This document shows positions 37,590 to 50,449 of a stretch of DNA of 64,000 nucleotides, piece by piece. The stretch is taken from assembly GCA_013400975.1 (NCBI GenBank), contig WBMZ01008998.1, positions 1 through 64,000 on the forward strand, written 5' to 3'. Source of the stretch: Atrichornis clamosus (lineage: Eukaryota; Chordata; Aves; Passeriformes; Menuridae). A program made the translations under genes and the position numbers. How positions within the stretch are numbered: the stretch's first letter is position 1; the number at the start of each line of letters is the position of its first letter. Under the pieces are notes generated by a model, which saw nothing but the letters and a program-made list of their open reading frames with translations, searched no databases and was not told the DNA's origin.

Positions 37590-38636
37590 ATTAAGCTTTC
37601 ATGGCAAGGCTTTAGTAGTAGGGGTGCTATGGGAGTGGTTTCTTTAAGAGGCTACTAGAAGTTTCCCCTATGTTCAATAGAGCCAATGCCACCCAGTTCC
37701 AAGATGGATCCGCTGCTGGCCAAGGCCGAGCCCCAGATTTAAGGAAAAACCTGCGCAACAGCAATTGCAGCCAGAGGAGAGAAGAGTGAGAATACGTGAG
37801 AGAAAGAGCTCTGCAGATGCCAAGGTCAGTGAAGAAGGAGGAACAGGAGGTGCTTCAGGTGCCAGAGTAGAGATTCTCCTGCAGCCCCTGGTGCAGCCCA
37901 TGGTGAGGCAGGATGTTCCCCTGCAGCCCATGCATTACTCCATGCAAAAGCAGGTGAATGAATGCCTGAAGGAGACTGTGATCTGATGGGAAGCCCATGC
38001 TGGAGCAGGTTTCCAGCAGGACCTGTGTACCAGTGGGAAGAGGAGCTCACACTGGAGCAGGTTTGCTGACAGGACCTGTGACTTGTCAGGGACTCACACT
38101 GGAGCAGCCTGTTCCTGAAGGACTGCACCCCATGGAAGGGACCCACGCTGGAATAATTACTGAAGAACTGCAGCCTGTGGCAAGGTCTCACATTCAGAAG
38201 TCCATAAGAGGCTGTCTTCTGTGTGAGGGAACTCATGCTGGAGCAGGGGAAGAGTGTGAGGAGTCCTCTCCCTGAGGAGGAGGGAATGGCAGAGGCAATG
38301 TGTGATGAACCGACCATGATCCCCATTCCCCATCCCCCTGCACTGCTGGTGGGGAAGAGGGAGAGAATTTGGGAGTGAAGTTAAGCCCAGAGAGAAGGCA
38401 GAGGTGAGGGGAAGGTGTTTTTAAGATTTGGTTTTATTTATCATTATTTAAGTCTAATTTGACTGGCAATAACTGAAGCTATTTTCCCATAAATGATGGT
38501 AACAGGTGAATGATCCTTCCCTGCCCTTATCCTAACCCATGAGCCTTTTGTTATATTTTCTCTTCCATGTCCAGCTGAGGAGGGGAGTGATGGAGTAGCC
38601 TGGGAGGGCACTTGATGTCCTGACAGGGTTAATCTA
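37590..38636 (+). mobile_element. Near-complete ERVL-like LTR
   Basis: From 'agctttcatggcaaggcttt' to 'gacagggttaatctacta', this is a copy of an avian ERVL-like LTR. Landmarks: 'acctgcgcaacagcaattgc', a series of short GC-rich units each containing 'cacgctggagcag' or 'cacactggagcag' variants (38050-38250), 'gaagagtgtgaggagtcctc', 'gatttggttttattt' and 'ctgaggaggggagtgatgga'. Near the middle it lacks a segment I recall from other copies, between 'gccgagcccc' and 'agatttaagg'. There are no TG...CA ends or target duplications that I can define, so the boundaries are approximate. The 166-codon minus frame at 37826-38326 is an antisense shadow. Family and class are assigned from memory. Confidence 0.8.
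38050..38250 (+). repeat. Degenerate short repeats inside the LTR
   Basis: Within the LTR, units of about 40-50 bases recur around 'act cacactggagcagg', 'actcacactggagcagcc', 'acccacgctggaataatt' and 'actcatgctggagcagggg'. They often follow 'gacctgtg' or 'gactgcacccc'. This internal repetition is a property of the LTR family and not of the locus. Confidence 0.65.
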
Positions 38637-39064
38637 CTAAAATCTACTACAATAACTAATTTCTCGTCCTTCACAGAGTCTTTAAAAATATAGATATTTT
38701 CCATACTGTTACAGGGGCCTGTCAGGTGTGCATATACATTTGATTTTGAGCGTGAAATCTGCTCATAAGTTGGAACATCTGATTTTATAGATCGGTGTTA
38801 TCAGAGTGAGCTTTTTGTGACAAGATATTAATTTCTAAAAGACTTTCTCCAAACACAAAGAGATACTTTCAGTGACAATTGTTACTGTTGGTTCAAAATC
38901 TTAGACAGAAAAATAGGGCATTGTTAGACATTTAATAGATTTTCACTCTTTCCACAAGTAAAGTTACAGTAAATGTCCTCTATGAAGCAGAAGGCTGGAC
39001 TACTGAAAATAAAAGCATTCATATTTATTCTTCTCCTGCTCAATATGACATTGTAGAAGAGAAT
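38637..39064. other. Unique spacer between LTR and CR1
   Basis: About 430 bases of AT-rich sequence; nothing recognised. Confidence 0.55.
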
Positions 39065-39418
39065 GCTACAGGGATACCTTATTGCAGCCTTTCTGTATTT
39101 AGAGGGCATTTATAAGAAAGATGGGGAGTGACTTTTTAATAGGCCCTGTAGTGGTAGGACAAGGGGTAATGGTTTTAACTAAATGAGGGTAGATTCAGAC
39201 TGGATATAAAGAATGATTTTTATATGATGAGGATGGTGAGACACTGAAACAGGTTGCCCAGAGAGTTGGTAGATGTCCCATCCCTGGGAACTGTCAAGGT
39301 GTGGTTGGCCAGGGCTCTGTTCAAAATGTTCTAGTCAAAGATGTGCTCACATTAGGTATTTTGGACTAGATATCCTTAAAAGTCCCTTTCAATCACTCCA
39401 TGATTCTGAGAGTCATTC
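39065..39418 (+). mobile_element. CR1 LINE, 5'-truncated, sense strand
   Basis: Sense CR1 3' end: 'ccttattgcagcctttctgt', 'cctgtagtggtaggacaagg', 'gaaacaggttgcccagagag', 'tgtcccatccctgggaactg', 'gtccctttcaatcactccat' and the octamer tail 'gattctgagagtcattcc'. About 350 bp remain. It is fairly diverged from the usual form, for example 'caatcactcc' where 'caacccaaac' is normal. Confidence 0.93.
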
Positions 39419-42180
39419 CCCTTTTAATATTTAATGCAATCTTGAAATCTGAGAAATTCTAGGAAGAAAAGACTCATACTTGTAGAGTAACTAGATATTA
39501 CTACTACTAAAAGTTCAATCTCATTTAAGTTGAACTGGATAGAGAGTAAGAATTGAAACTGTATTTCAGCTGGCTAATGAATAAGAACCTAAGCTGGGTG
39601 TGACTGGTATGAAGGCAGAGGTGCCCCTCCAGAAGCTGATCTTGCATATGCCGAACTGCTGGACTTTCAGCTCACTTCTCAATCTCTATCCATTGCTGAA
39701 ATGGACAACATTATCCACTGAGCAGGGCATAGCTGTGATAGAATGGAAAACAAAATAATGGTTTATTAGTACATGGAGTGTTATTGATATTACCTTAAAA
39801 CTTCAAAAAGAGAAACTTTGGAATGGAACAACCATTAACTTTTCTGATTTCTTCAATGAGATCTGGAATATTTTTAGTCAAAATAGAAATATCACAGAAC
39901 AGTCATCTCTGAAGTATGCTTGCTCAAAATATAGTATTTGGTTTATCCTGTCAAATCCTGGGAGTAACTTGTGTCTAGGAAAAAAAAGCCTTTAACTTCT
40001 TTCATTCCTAAAGGAGAATACAAGAAATACTGAATGTAATACTCCTTTGAATTAGAATCTTTTCAAAGGGGTAATCTTTGGAGTTGTTCTTTATGTTTAC
40101 CCTGTTTTAGAAGGTTATTTCTATCCAAATGTATGCTTTTATCTCTATGTCCTCATCTATAAAGAATGAAAACATTCTCACAAGATCCGGGTCCTGAGCT
40201 GGCACCTTGATTTCTCAATGAGTAGAGATATCTAAATAATATATTTATATTTAGAGAAAGGAAATAAAAACTTTCATGCCATTGTGCAGAATTGTTCTTC
40301 AACCTCATGGATTATTACTAGACTTGTATTTTTAGAATAATCAGTTATAATTGTGTTCCTAAGTATAGGGAATCTTGAACTGGACCAGGAATTAAAAGAA
40401 GGAATCAGAATAATCATATACAATACTGCTAGTCTAGTTTAATCAGTCTTTAACAAAAATTTGCCCTCTGAAGCAAACTGTTGACTACAGGACTACCCGC
40501 TTTGTAGTTTTCTGTGGAGAAGAGGAGATCAGGTATAACCTGCAACAATGTAGTTAACTTTGATCATGAATTTAGATTTAAGTTACTAAATATATTGTAT
40601 TTTGCCCAGTGACAGAGAACTACAGTATACATTCTTTGCAGCTACTGCAAACACTTTTATTTCAATCCTGTAAATGGTGGCTGTTTCATACATGGAAGAA
40701 TTAAAAAGAAAGTTGAATTACGGAGTAAAATTGTAGCCAGTGAAATTGTACAGACTAATGTTAGCACTATAAAGGACATAATTAACTGAACTTCATGATT
40801 AAAACTCAACTGAAATACTGCTTGATTTTAAAATTTAAGAAAGGGATATACTTATTTACATAATGTTTTACAGCAAAATGGCCATGTATTACCACTAATG
40901 TTCCCTTGCTACTTTTATAACAGTAATTTCAGTAATATATGATCTTTAAAATTACACGAAAATAAATTGTAAACATTAAATGATAAACTATAATTCTACA
41001 GGGCATTCATTAATATGTAATTGAATGACCAGTTAAGACTTACAGAATGGCTAACATTTTTGGTAACTTATAAAAAAGTACTGTATGAATTTATGGTTTA
41101 AGATAAGGTTTGTAAGCCATGTTATTTTAAGGAGTAGGTTTCTCTTTAATAAGATGCTAAGTTCTATAATATAGCACGAACTTGAAAAAGATAATTTAAA
41201 GTTGGCATTTTCATTTAAATAACAAATTACATCCAATTCAGAAGATTTATTTAATCATCGTTGTTTTTTAATTCTACTAAAAATCATATCAAAAAACAAG
41301 ATTATTCTTTCTTTGCCATGGGAGAAAAATTGTGGCAGTGAATTAAGAGTACTCTTTATTTCTGTGCTTATAAACAGGGGCATTTATTCTGATTTAGTAC
41401 TGGATTTCCATTAAGGGTGATTTCATTAATTTTTAACCTTCAGTTACACCAGACTGAATGAGAGCAATACAGAAGCAGAAACATGGCATTTGTTTAAATC
41501 AGAGTGGGACATATTCAATTCCATTCGTTTTCAAAATTTAAAAGGGATAAATGTAAATAAATAGTAAATAAATATAAACAAATATAAATAAAATAGCAGT
41601 TTTAAGCACACCAAAGAGACAGCAAATAAATAAATATGGATAGCCTACTAACCAACATAATCCATACATTGTTATATATATTTATATAGATATAACAATA
41701 GATATACTATATATAATATTTAGAACCACATATGACACAAATTATCAGTTATGACTTCTTTTCTGTTATTCTACGTCTTAGAAGATGATAATGGGAATCT
41801 TGCCTAGGATTGCAGTGCTATATATAATATTATATTCAGAGCACATAAAAAAGTATGACTAACAAAATTTTGCCCAAACAGTAAAAACACTACCGAACCC
41901 TGATATCTTCCACACATCCTGGAAATCGTGGACAAAGAATGATCCAGGCCAAGTAATTATACAGCAGATATCCAGTGAGACAATGCATCTGGGATATGCA
42001 AAGTGCACTGTGCAGGTGGAGGTTCTCTGTGCAGCCTGTGTCCTTAAGTATGACACATATACACCACTGGCACACGCACTTCACAGAGGGAAATCTCATG
42101 AAAAGTTATGCCAGGCTGCTCCAGTATTATTTAGTGAATGTTAGAACTCAGTAACAACTAAGAATACTTTTTATTAATTA
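39419..42180. other. Unique very AT-rich DNA, no gene seen
   Basis: No gene recognised. 41540-41725 holds A/T simple sequence made of 'aaataaat' units followed by alternating 'tatata' tracts. Antisense frames of 65 and 69 codons at 41859-42099 overlap each other and have no recognisable features. Confidence 0.55.
41540..41725. repeat. AT-rich simple sequence
   Basis: Imperfect (AAAT)n and 'aaatataaac' units run to about 41600. After a 40-base interruption, alternating 'tatatattta' and 'tatatataat' tracts occur at 41672-41720. Confidence 0.75.
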
Positions 42181-42540
42181 AAATAACAATAAATTTGACT
42201 CACCTTAACAGGTGTTTTCAAGAAGGCCCAAATCACCTTGATTTATTCAGGGGTTCTCATCCAGCTTCTTCCTTGCTGTCTGTGCTGGCCAAAGGGTTTG
42301 GCAGCTGTGATGGGTGTGATACCAGGGTGCAGGTCTTCATTGCCATTTGCAATGGCACATCTCTGCCTACTCGATACTTTTTCTGACTTTGCCATGTAAC
42401 TTCTTTTTCTTGCCCCTATTTTTCAATAAACTATTTTATGACTTTTAAAATTATTGGTTTGGAGATTCATTTTTGTGTGATTCTGCTTCTACTGGAGGCA
42501 CAGGAGGAAATGCACCACAGCTTTTTGCTACTGTGTTTAA
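42181..42540 (+). other. Possible old LTR or retrocopy 3' end, family not recognised
   Basis: A GC-richer block (42210-42400) ends in 'cccctatttttcaataaact', which contains an AATAAA signal. It continues for about 100 bases of T-rich sequence to 'ctactggaggcacaggagg'. The order of U3-like GC-rich sequence, AATAAA, then a short tail resembles an LTR R/U5 arrangement. I see no TATA box, no TG...CA ends and no target duplications, so the identity is open. Confidence 0.25.
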
Positions 42541-45500
42541 CACAGGATAGGACTACAGCTACTTCAGTATAAAACCTGTTCAAAATTGAGAAATCCTGCT
42601 GAAAACAGCAGTTGAAATATTCAGGATTTCAGTATTTTATTTTAGACAGTGAAAATTGTCTGGTGCTCACTTTCTGATCTTTAAAATAGTGAGACTTTCC
42701 TCTTAAGATATTTTTAATTTATATTTTTGTGAGCTCTTTGTTATGCTAGTTGATAGAAATTCACTGTGAACTTGTGGAAACTGAAAATGAAATGAGTCCT
42801 TAAATCATGATGAAACAGTTTTAAGGAGATGTGAATCATAATTAAATTGACATGTTTACAGATCCAATTATTGTTTATAGTCTGGACTTTAAATTTAATT
42901 ATACCCATTTATAAACTAGGAAACCAAAAGTTTTATAAAAATATTCATCTTTTATAAATTACCAATTTAGTAGAAACATTAAATTTTTCTTTTCTGGAAG
43001 AATAAGTTTTATGGGGTTTCATGGGGTTTTTTTGTTTGTTTGCCTCTTTTTGTAGTTGTTCATCAATATTATCAACAAGGTCAATAGAAACAGGAAGAAT
43101 TTTACATAGTATATTTCAATACAAATGACAAGTCTTATGCAGATCTTTCAGTTACTAATGCAGAGATGCAATCCGAAACTTATTTTTAGCATTACAAAAA
43201 AAGTAATAATTTTCACAACCTTTCCACTTTCATAACACTAGGCCTGTGAGATGAGAGATTTCTAAATAACTTAGAATTAAATCCGAGTATGATCTGGAGG
43301 TACCAACCTAGAGCAAATTTGAATTACAAAGAAATGTATTTTTGTCCGTTCTATTTTTGCATGTAATATTATTGTGATTAAATAAACACAATGAAAGATT
43401 TCACACAGAAACACTGACTTAAAAATGTCAGAACAGTCATTCATTTGAAAAAGTTAAAATATTTTGCATTCTCAAAATGTATTGAATTTTGCTTTCTTGT
43501 TAAACTGCCTGATTGTCACACCATTAAGCTTCACTTTCTGATGAGAGGTGCTAACTTTAAGGCTCCTTGTCTCTGTGTAGACAGATTTCTGCATGATGGC
43601 TCGTTTGACATGCACCAGACAGCATAATCTTCAGAAATCGGTGATGGAGGGCTTTTTCTCTAGGGTTCACCCCACACCTTCCACTGAGTTTATTGTCAGC
43701 AGCAGAGGAAATACTGCTTAATGTTGGACTGATCTCTGGATCAGTTGCACAGTGATTCGACTTTAACAAATCAGGTGTAAAAGTTTAGAGTTTGTGGTGG
43801 ATTGGTTTTCATTCTTAAGAAAAGGAATAGGAAAAAATATTTATTAGCAAAATAAAACTTGTGAAAGCTAACTCTCCTTTCAAAAAAACCCACTTAAACC
43901 ATACATTCCATACTCTTGACACAGCTTCAGGGTTTTAGTGCCTCCTTAACAGACTTCTGAAACAGCAGTTTGCCTATTTTCTGTCCATTACTTAGGTACT
44001 GGGAAGGAATTGGGCACATTGACTTTAATGGGACTTTATTCATTTTATTGGCTATGCTCCAGCCAGTCAAACCCTGGAATGTTCTGTACCTGTTCTATTT
44101 TGCATTTAAGATAGTAGGTAGTTAATACAGTTTCTGTCTACACCTGACTCCTTTTTTTTTTTTTCTTTGAATATCAGAGAGGCTTTGAAGGAAATTAGGA
44201 AGAGAAATCAGAGGAAATGCTCTAGCATAATATTGCTACCTTAATGTAGAGGTTTATATAGCATTTGACAGGATTTATTGCATATAAAATTTTGCAGTTG
44301 AGCAGGTATGTGTTTCCTATACAGAGCTTGAGATTTTGCTGTCAGGTGCTGTGAATTTGTACCAAGAGTGCAATAAAAGTAACATAGATTTCTGTTTACA
44401 TGTGTTACTATGCAATATTTAAAGTGTAAAGAATTTGAAAGGTTGTTAATGGATGGAAATGTTTATGCTACAGGAGATGGAAAAATGGAATAAGGAGTAG
44501 GAGGCATATGGTAATTCAGATGAGAAACATTTCATGCTGGGAGACATTCCTCTTCTATGGTGTGTTAAATAATCTGTTTGTGGGTGTTTTTCTTTGTTTA
44601 TATGATGACCTAAGAGTGAAACTGTTCCTGTGAGTAAATGAGTATTTTAATGAATTTTAGACAGTCTTGCCTGAGAGAAGTATGCATCTAGCTATAAAAT
44701 ATGCAAAGAGAGCCCCAAATGATGCTGGCTTCATTTTTAATGTTCTTTGTTTATTGTATTAATATTTTAAATAACTCAGTCAAGATGGGAACTTTCAGCA
44801 TTTATGCGTATAGCTGTATATTTTTAACTGAATTGCGTTTTCTCTAGGACAAGACCTCAAATGATGAAAAAACCTTTAAAAACATTGTAAAATGAGTTTT
44901 TCTGCCTATCTCTTTAAGTTGCATATGTGAGTTTGAGGAAAAAACCCCAAGAGCACGATTTAAATTTTGCTCAAATGAAAGGACTTGGGCATTGTGACAT
45001 GTGGCATACAAAAGCCCCAATCTCTGGGTCTGCCTCCAAACCCAGAATTTACAAAGCTAATTTTGGTTTGGAGCAAGGTGAGATTGACAGCTGCCAGTAC
45101 ACTAAGTGCTGGGATGCCCAAACCAAGCAATAGGAAATGTGGAAGAGCAGAGCATTTCTGAAATGCTATCTCCTGCAGGGACTGCCCTCCACAAGCCTGG
45201 AAGACAGAGTTCTGTTTTTTTGCACATTTGTCTGATAGAAGCACTTGCCCACTAAGTGGTGTTCTGCTTCCTGGGATGCTGATGGAGTTTTTATTTGCTA
45301 CGTGTTGGATGAAGGAACAAATACAAAGAAAGAATAATTCTGAGAGCAGCCACTCAAGACAGCACCTTTCCCATTGGACAAGCCAAACTGTTAGTATCTG
45401 CTCTCCTTTGGCCTCTGTGGCTTTTGTACTTGCTCACAGCGCCATAGTTACCCACAGAAACAATAACAGGCAGTTACCTCCCATAGCTTTGTGATTAGCA

Positions 45501-47675
45501 CAGTCTGTTGTGATGGACCAGCTGCAACCCTAACCTTCCTCATCCTTTGTTGGGGACGTCTCAAAAAGGATCTCCTGGAGCAGAGGTTCTAACAAACAAG
45601 ATACGGGAAGTAACAGTTTAAGCAATTTTTTTTTTTTTCTGTGAACCCTGAGAAAACAGATTCTGTAGATTCCACAGATTGTTGGCAGAATGCTGTTTTT
45701 TATGGAGGTTGGAAGAGGACAGACCTTCAGGAGACAGTGAACAACTCAGGCACAATATAGTCCCTGTTTAGACATTTTGAAAAGTTACTGTCCAAAACAC
45801 TAGTGTGTCTCAGGCATCTGTGGATGTTCATTTTATTTCATTCAAATGTCTCTCTTTTTTTATTTTTACCCCCATCCATTCTCTGAACTTTAGCATCTCC
45901 TCTTGTTTGACTCAGACTCATAATAAGGCCAGATCCTCCATTAACCAGAAAATGGACTTATAATGTCATTTGCCATTGATGCAGACATGTGTAAAAATGT
46001 AAATATTTTTCTCAAAAATGACTGCTAGGGTTTATTTCAGGTAACTTCAAGTGTACTTCAATTTAGCTGGTGATCTTGAGATAAAAGGTTTTCTCTTGCT
46101 TTGCCATATTAAGTCATGCTCCAAAAGTTCCCCACGAATAATGACAACCGGAGTCTTTTATTTGCTTAGAGCATTCAGGGAGACATTGTAGAAGATTTCT
46201 TAATAATTCCTTCTCTTAGGCTTAGAACAATGTTAAAATAAAACCCAGTGGATAAGTGACAAGTCTAGAGATAATATCGCTCCCAGCAACACACTAGTGA
46301 TTGATTGATGTGTTATATATTAGTTAAAAATAATGATGGTCCTCACATTTTTCCTCCTACAGCATAGTTGTTAATCTTAGCTGCATTCCAACGTAGCCCT
46401 CTCTCACAGAAATATTCCAGAATGATTTAAAAATTAAGTAACAATCTCCTATTCTCTTCTTATTAGTAACAGAACGTCAACTTTCCCCCAACTGCTGAAA
46501 TACATTTCTGTCATACAGAAATTTTTTTGCAAGAAAAGAGGATACATCTGAAATAAGGCAGAAGCAAGATTTTATTACATTTATTTTGCAAGAAAAACCT
46601 CTGCAATTTGCAACTTCTGTACACAGCAGCATGTTGAAGATTTTTAAAATATTATTTTTGTATTTATTTATTTATTTCCTCTTTGCCTGACAGTATCTAA
46701 ACAAAAACTTCAGTTCCAAATTTTATTTAAATCTAGTGTCCAGGGAAGTAACTTTGTTTATCTGAATCTGAAGAGTGTTCATATTTCTTTTCCCTGTCTC
46801 TGCTTAAAGTTTGAATCCCCGGTGAGTAGCTTTCTGGCGCTGCAGTGAATATGCTGTGACTGTGCAGAATAACACCAGGACACCACTGACATTTTGTTGA
46901 TAAGATTTGCTTTAAAATATATTCACAGACAACCTGTCTTGCAAGTATACATTACTGTAGAACCTTTATCAATTTCAGACACACTCAGCCTCTGTCATGC
47001 ATAAAACTCACAGAAACTTTTGCCAAGAACAGTTATCCAAAAAGATAGAGAGAAAGAAGGTAAAGCATTTTATAACATTTCAGTTCCATGTTGTGTCAAG
47101 ATGGAGAGTAGAAAAAACCCCATAGTAATAAATTCTTGTTTTATTCATCTACGTTTATTTCTGTGCAAATGTCGGATGCAAATGTAGACCATTAACATAC
47201 TCTTTCTAGACAGGTTTGCTCATATATCTAGGTGTTTTCTCCTTATCTTTCCATTTCATTTCTTCTGAGAAACTAAGTGCAAAAATGCCTTTTAAGGATT
47301 TTTTTTGTTGTTTCCATTCCTTTCAGAGTCTATTATTTTGTTTTCTGGATTATGCAAAGCACACCAAAATTAAAGTTTACCATTTTTATTTCTCAGTGCT
47401 GCGATGTCACCTAATTTTACAGAGGAGATACATAACTGTAGATAAACATACTCATGCAAAGGCAATCATACATTAGTTTGGTACTGTCCATTAGACTACA
47501 TTGAGCAAAAACAATCTCATATAATTCAATAGAAAAACTCTCATTTGCCTGCACTGAAATGAGATCTATGTTATCAAGAAGTATTCAGGTTGCTAATTAT
47601 ATGAAAAGCCAGCTATTGACAGTTGTCACATATTCCTGTAATATGCTTCAACTGGTGACACAGTTCCCACAATCC
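42541..47675. other. Unique AT-rich DNA, no gene seen
   Basis: No exon or transposon recognised. 44927-45620 is somewhat less AT-rich and carries open frames of 68, 94 and 88 codons on both strands, but none has a domain signature and they overlap. Homopolymers: T14 near 44150-44164 and T12 near 45628-45639. 'tatttatttatttattt' occurs near 46660-46677. Confidence 0.55.
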
Positions 47676-48160
47676 TCCACATTTGGAGATGGCTTGAAAG
47701 TTATCAGGTGGAAAAAAACCTGAGGATGCTGGTTGACATCTGGCTGAATGTAAGCCAGCGTGTGCCCAGGTGGTCCAGAAGGCCAATGGCTCCCTGGCCT
47801 GTATCAGCAATAGTGGGGCCAGCAGGACCAGGGAAGACATCATTCCCCTGTACTCGTCACTGGTGGGGCCATACCTCCAGTTCTGTGTCCAGTTTTGAGC
47901 CCCTCACTACAAGAAAGACATTGAAGTACTGGAGCAAGTCCAGAGAAGGGCAAAAAAGCTGGGGAAGGGTCAGGAGCGCAAGTCTGATGAGGAGCAGTTG
48001 AGTGAGCTGGGGTTGTTTAGCCTAGAGAAAAGAAAGCTCAGGTGGGACCTTTTGCTCTCTAAAACTGCCTGGAAGAAGGTTATGGCAAGGTGTATGTTGA
48101 CCTCTTGTACCAGGCAACAAGTGACAGCACAAGATTGAGTGGCCTCAAATTGTCCTGACC
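47676..48160 (+). mobile_element. CR1 LINE fragment, missing its 3' end
   Basis: Sense ORF2 sequence of CR1: 'cctgaggatgctggttgaca', 'gtgtgcccaggtggtccaga', 'ggccaatggctccctggcct', 'gtgtccagttttgagcccct', 'gtccagagaagggcaaaaaa', 'gtttagcctagagaaaagaa' and 'caggcaacaagtgacagcac', ending at 'ggcctcaaattgtcctg'. This is the C-terminal part of the reverse-transcriptase region. The usual 3' UTR and octamer tail are absent, so the 3' part was lost after insertion or at integration. Frames are broken: the long + frame at 47708-48001 is a shifted shadow. Confidence 0.9.
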
Positions 48161-50449
48161 TGTGCTTACTGCTGAACTGTACTCATGGATTGTTGTCACT
48201 CCCCAAATGCACACTAGGGACAATTTTAATAAGTTATTAATGAAGCCAGATGAGCTCTCATTCCCCAAAACTTTTTCTCTCTCTGGTATGTTTCTACTCC
48301 TAGGTCACAGACTGCACTCCAGCCTGGCCTCCTCTTACTGTTAGCCTGCTACTGCTCCTCAGCTCCTTGCTGGGGGAGAAAAGGGTGTTTTTCTCCTTTC
48401 TGTCATAAGTTCAAGGCAAGGCATCATATAATGTTTTAACCAACCTTTTGAGTCTTTCTGTATGTTATCTTATTTTCTCCCAGGCAATGTCTTCCTTTCC
48501 TGCATGTATGTACAGCAGTTTGATGCTAATAACCAAAATATCATTGCCTATTTTCAATGAAAAGAAGCTGATGGTCCTGAAGTCGTGCTTTCATATCTCT
48601 CAAATGTACTCCAGGGGCTTATAAGCCATAAATTGCTTGGGGTTTGTGAATCCTTTTATTTGAGCATAAAAGTTTTCTGCTTATTAAAAATATAAATGTT
48701 ATGTCCACAATTACCAAAAGCTTTGCTAATCATGGAAGTTTCTAAAAAAACTCCAAAGTAATTATATCTTGTAATTATAAGGAAAAAAGTTCCCAACTAC
48801 CTTTTAGTGACCCACAACATTTACCAGTTTGAAGCCTGAGGCTATATGGATGAGATTAGCTGCTAATTGGAGGGAGGAAAAAAAAAAAGAATGAATAGAA
48901 AATTAATTTTATATTTTAAAATAGCTTGGACTTGTATCTGATTTGCAGTGAGAGTCTCTTTTGTGTGGGTTTCTTTTTCTTTTTCTTCTTCTCTAGAAGC
49001 CGGTAAAGGAGCTGAAATATGCCATTATATGTGCAACAAAGTGATTTCAAATTGCAGATATTTTTTGAAAAGGAAGTGTGGGGAAGGCTGGCTAAGGCCT
49101 GTCTGCTGCTTGCAAGGACTCTGGCATAAAAATTCCTCTTTCTACATGCTGTGTGCTTGACAGTCTCATAAAAGTGGAGCATCATGGAGACTAAGGAACA
49201 TCAGAAGAAGAAGGAGGTATAAGAAGATTAAGCTGTGCTTCAGTCTTTCACTAGTACTAAGTCTTTGAAATTCTTTCCTCAACTCTACAAACCGTTCTCA
49301 GGCATCTCCAAAGGTTACGTTTATGAGACAGACTGATAGTTTCAGGAGTGGGAGTATATCCTCAGATGTTATGCACTTCCAGGTCTTGATCTCAGCCAAA
49401 ATTCTCTCATAATGTGCAGTGTTAATAGAGAAAGCCTGTGCAGATTGTACAAGCTGCAGCTGGTACATTCACAGAGTTTGGTTGTACTCTGGGAAGCTCA
49501 GCTCAGATGCAGAAGGTGATTGAGGCACAATTCCACAGTGCTAGTCCAAAGTAAAATTATATACTTCTCAAACAGACTAATTAAACTCAGTACAGATCTG
49601 TGAAACTGATTGCTTTCAATCTGCTACCAGCGAAATATTCACTCAAACAGGGTGCTGGGGCAGAAGGGGGGATGTCTCTGCACTGATTTATATTGAACTA
49701 TATTGGTTTACTAATAAAAGTGCAATTAAGAACTTCCATGCTGCTTTGTATATGTATAAATTATGGGGCACAAAATGAAAGGTTTCTTAGAAGGATCTGT
49801 CTCTTGCTGTTAATTTGTTTCTTTGTAACATTTTGCAATGTTAATCTATTTAAGAGATTTTTTGTGTTTAGATGTTGAAGGCTTGAGGTTTGATTCATCC
49901 ACCCCTCTTCCCTTTAACAAAAGTAATGACTAATTAACATTCATCTGCCATACCGTAAAGTTGATTGAGATGGTGGATGATATTTTAGCTGATTGTTATG
50001 CAGTGGAAATGACAGAAATAGCAATATCTGGGGCTAACTGGAATTTGAAAGTAGGGTTTCTTCCAAGGCTGGCAAATCTTATCTAGATCATGCCTAAGGA
50101 GAAGCGCAGTAACATATTTCACAGAAGATAAGTTTATGCTGCAAGAGAGGAGATATAAACAGGTGGTCTTGGCAACTGCTAGATTTTAAATCTAAGCCTG
50201 CGTAGCTCTCAAGGACTGAGCTAACAATTTCATCACAAATAAAAGTAATTGCTTAAATGAATTAATGCAAGTACAAGTCATTTTCTTACCAAAGCTGGTA
50301 AAATAACAGAAATATAGGTAGATGTTAATTTTTTAATTGTGTTTGGTGATTGAGTAATGTGATTAAACTCCCAGCACCCACAAATACTTTCTGTGCTATT
50401 TCTATCTTGGGACTCAATACATGTGAACAATGGGGAATACTTATTTTTG
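48161..50449. other. Unique DNA between two CR1 copies, no gene seen
   Basis: Nothing recognised. Simple sequence: A11 near 48879-48889 and 'tttctttttctttttcttctt' type pyrimidine-rich sequence near 48970-48993. Confidence 0.55.

Noticed and set aside
37826..38326. 166-codon minus-strand frame
   Set aside because: It lies wholly inside the ERVL-like LTR and runs antisense to it; Ser/Cys-rich composition reflects the repeated GC-rich LTR units.
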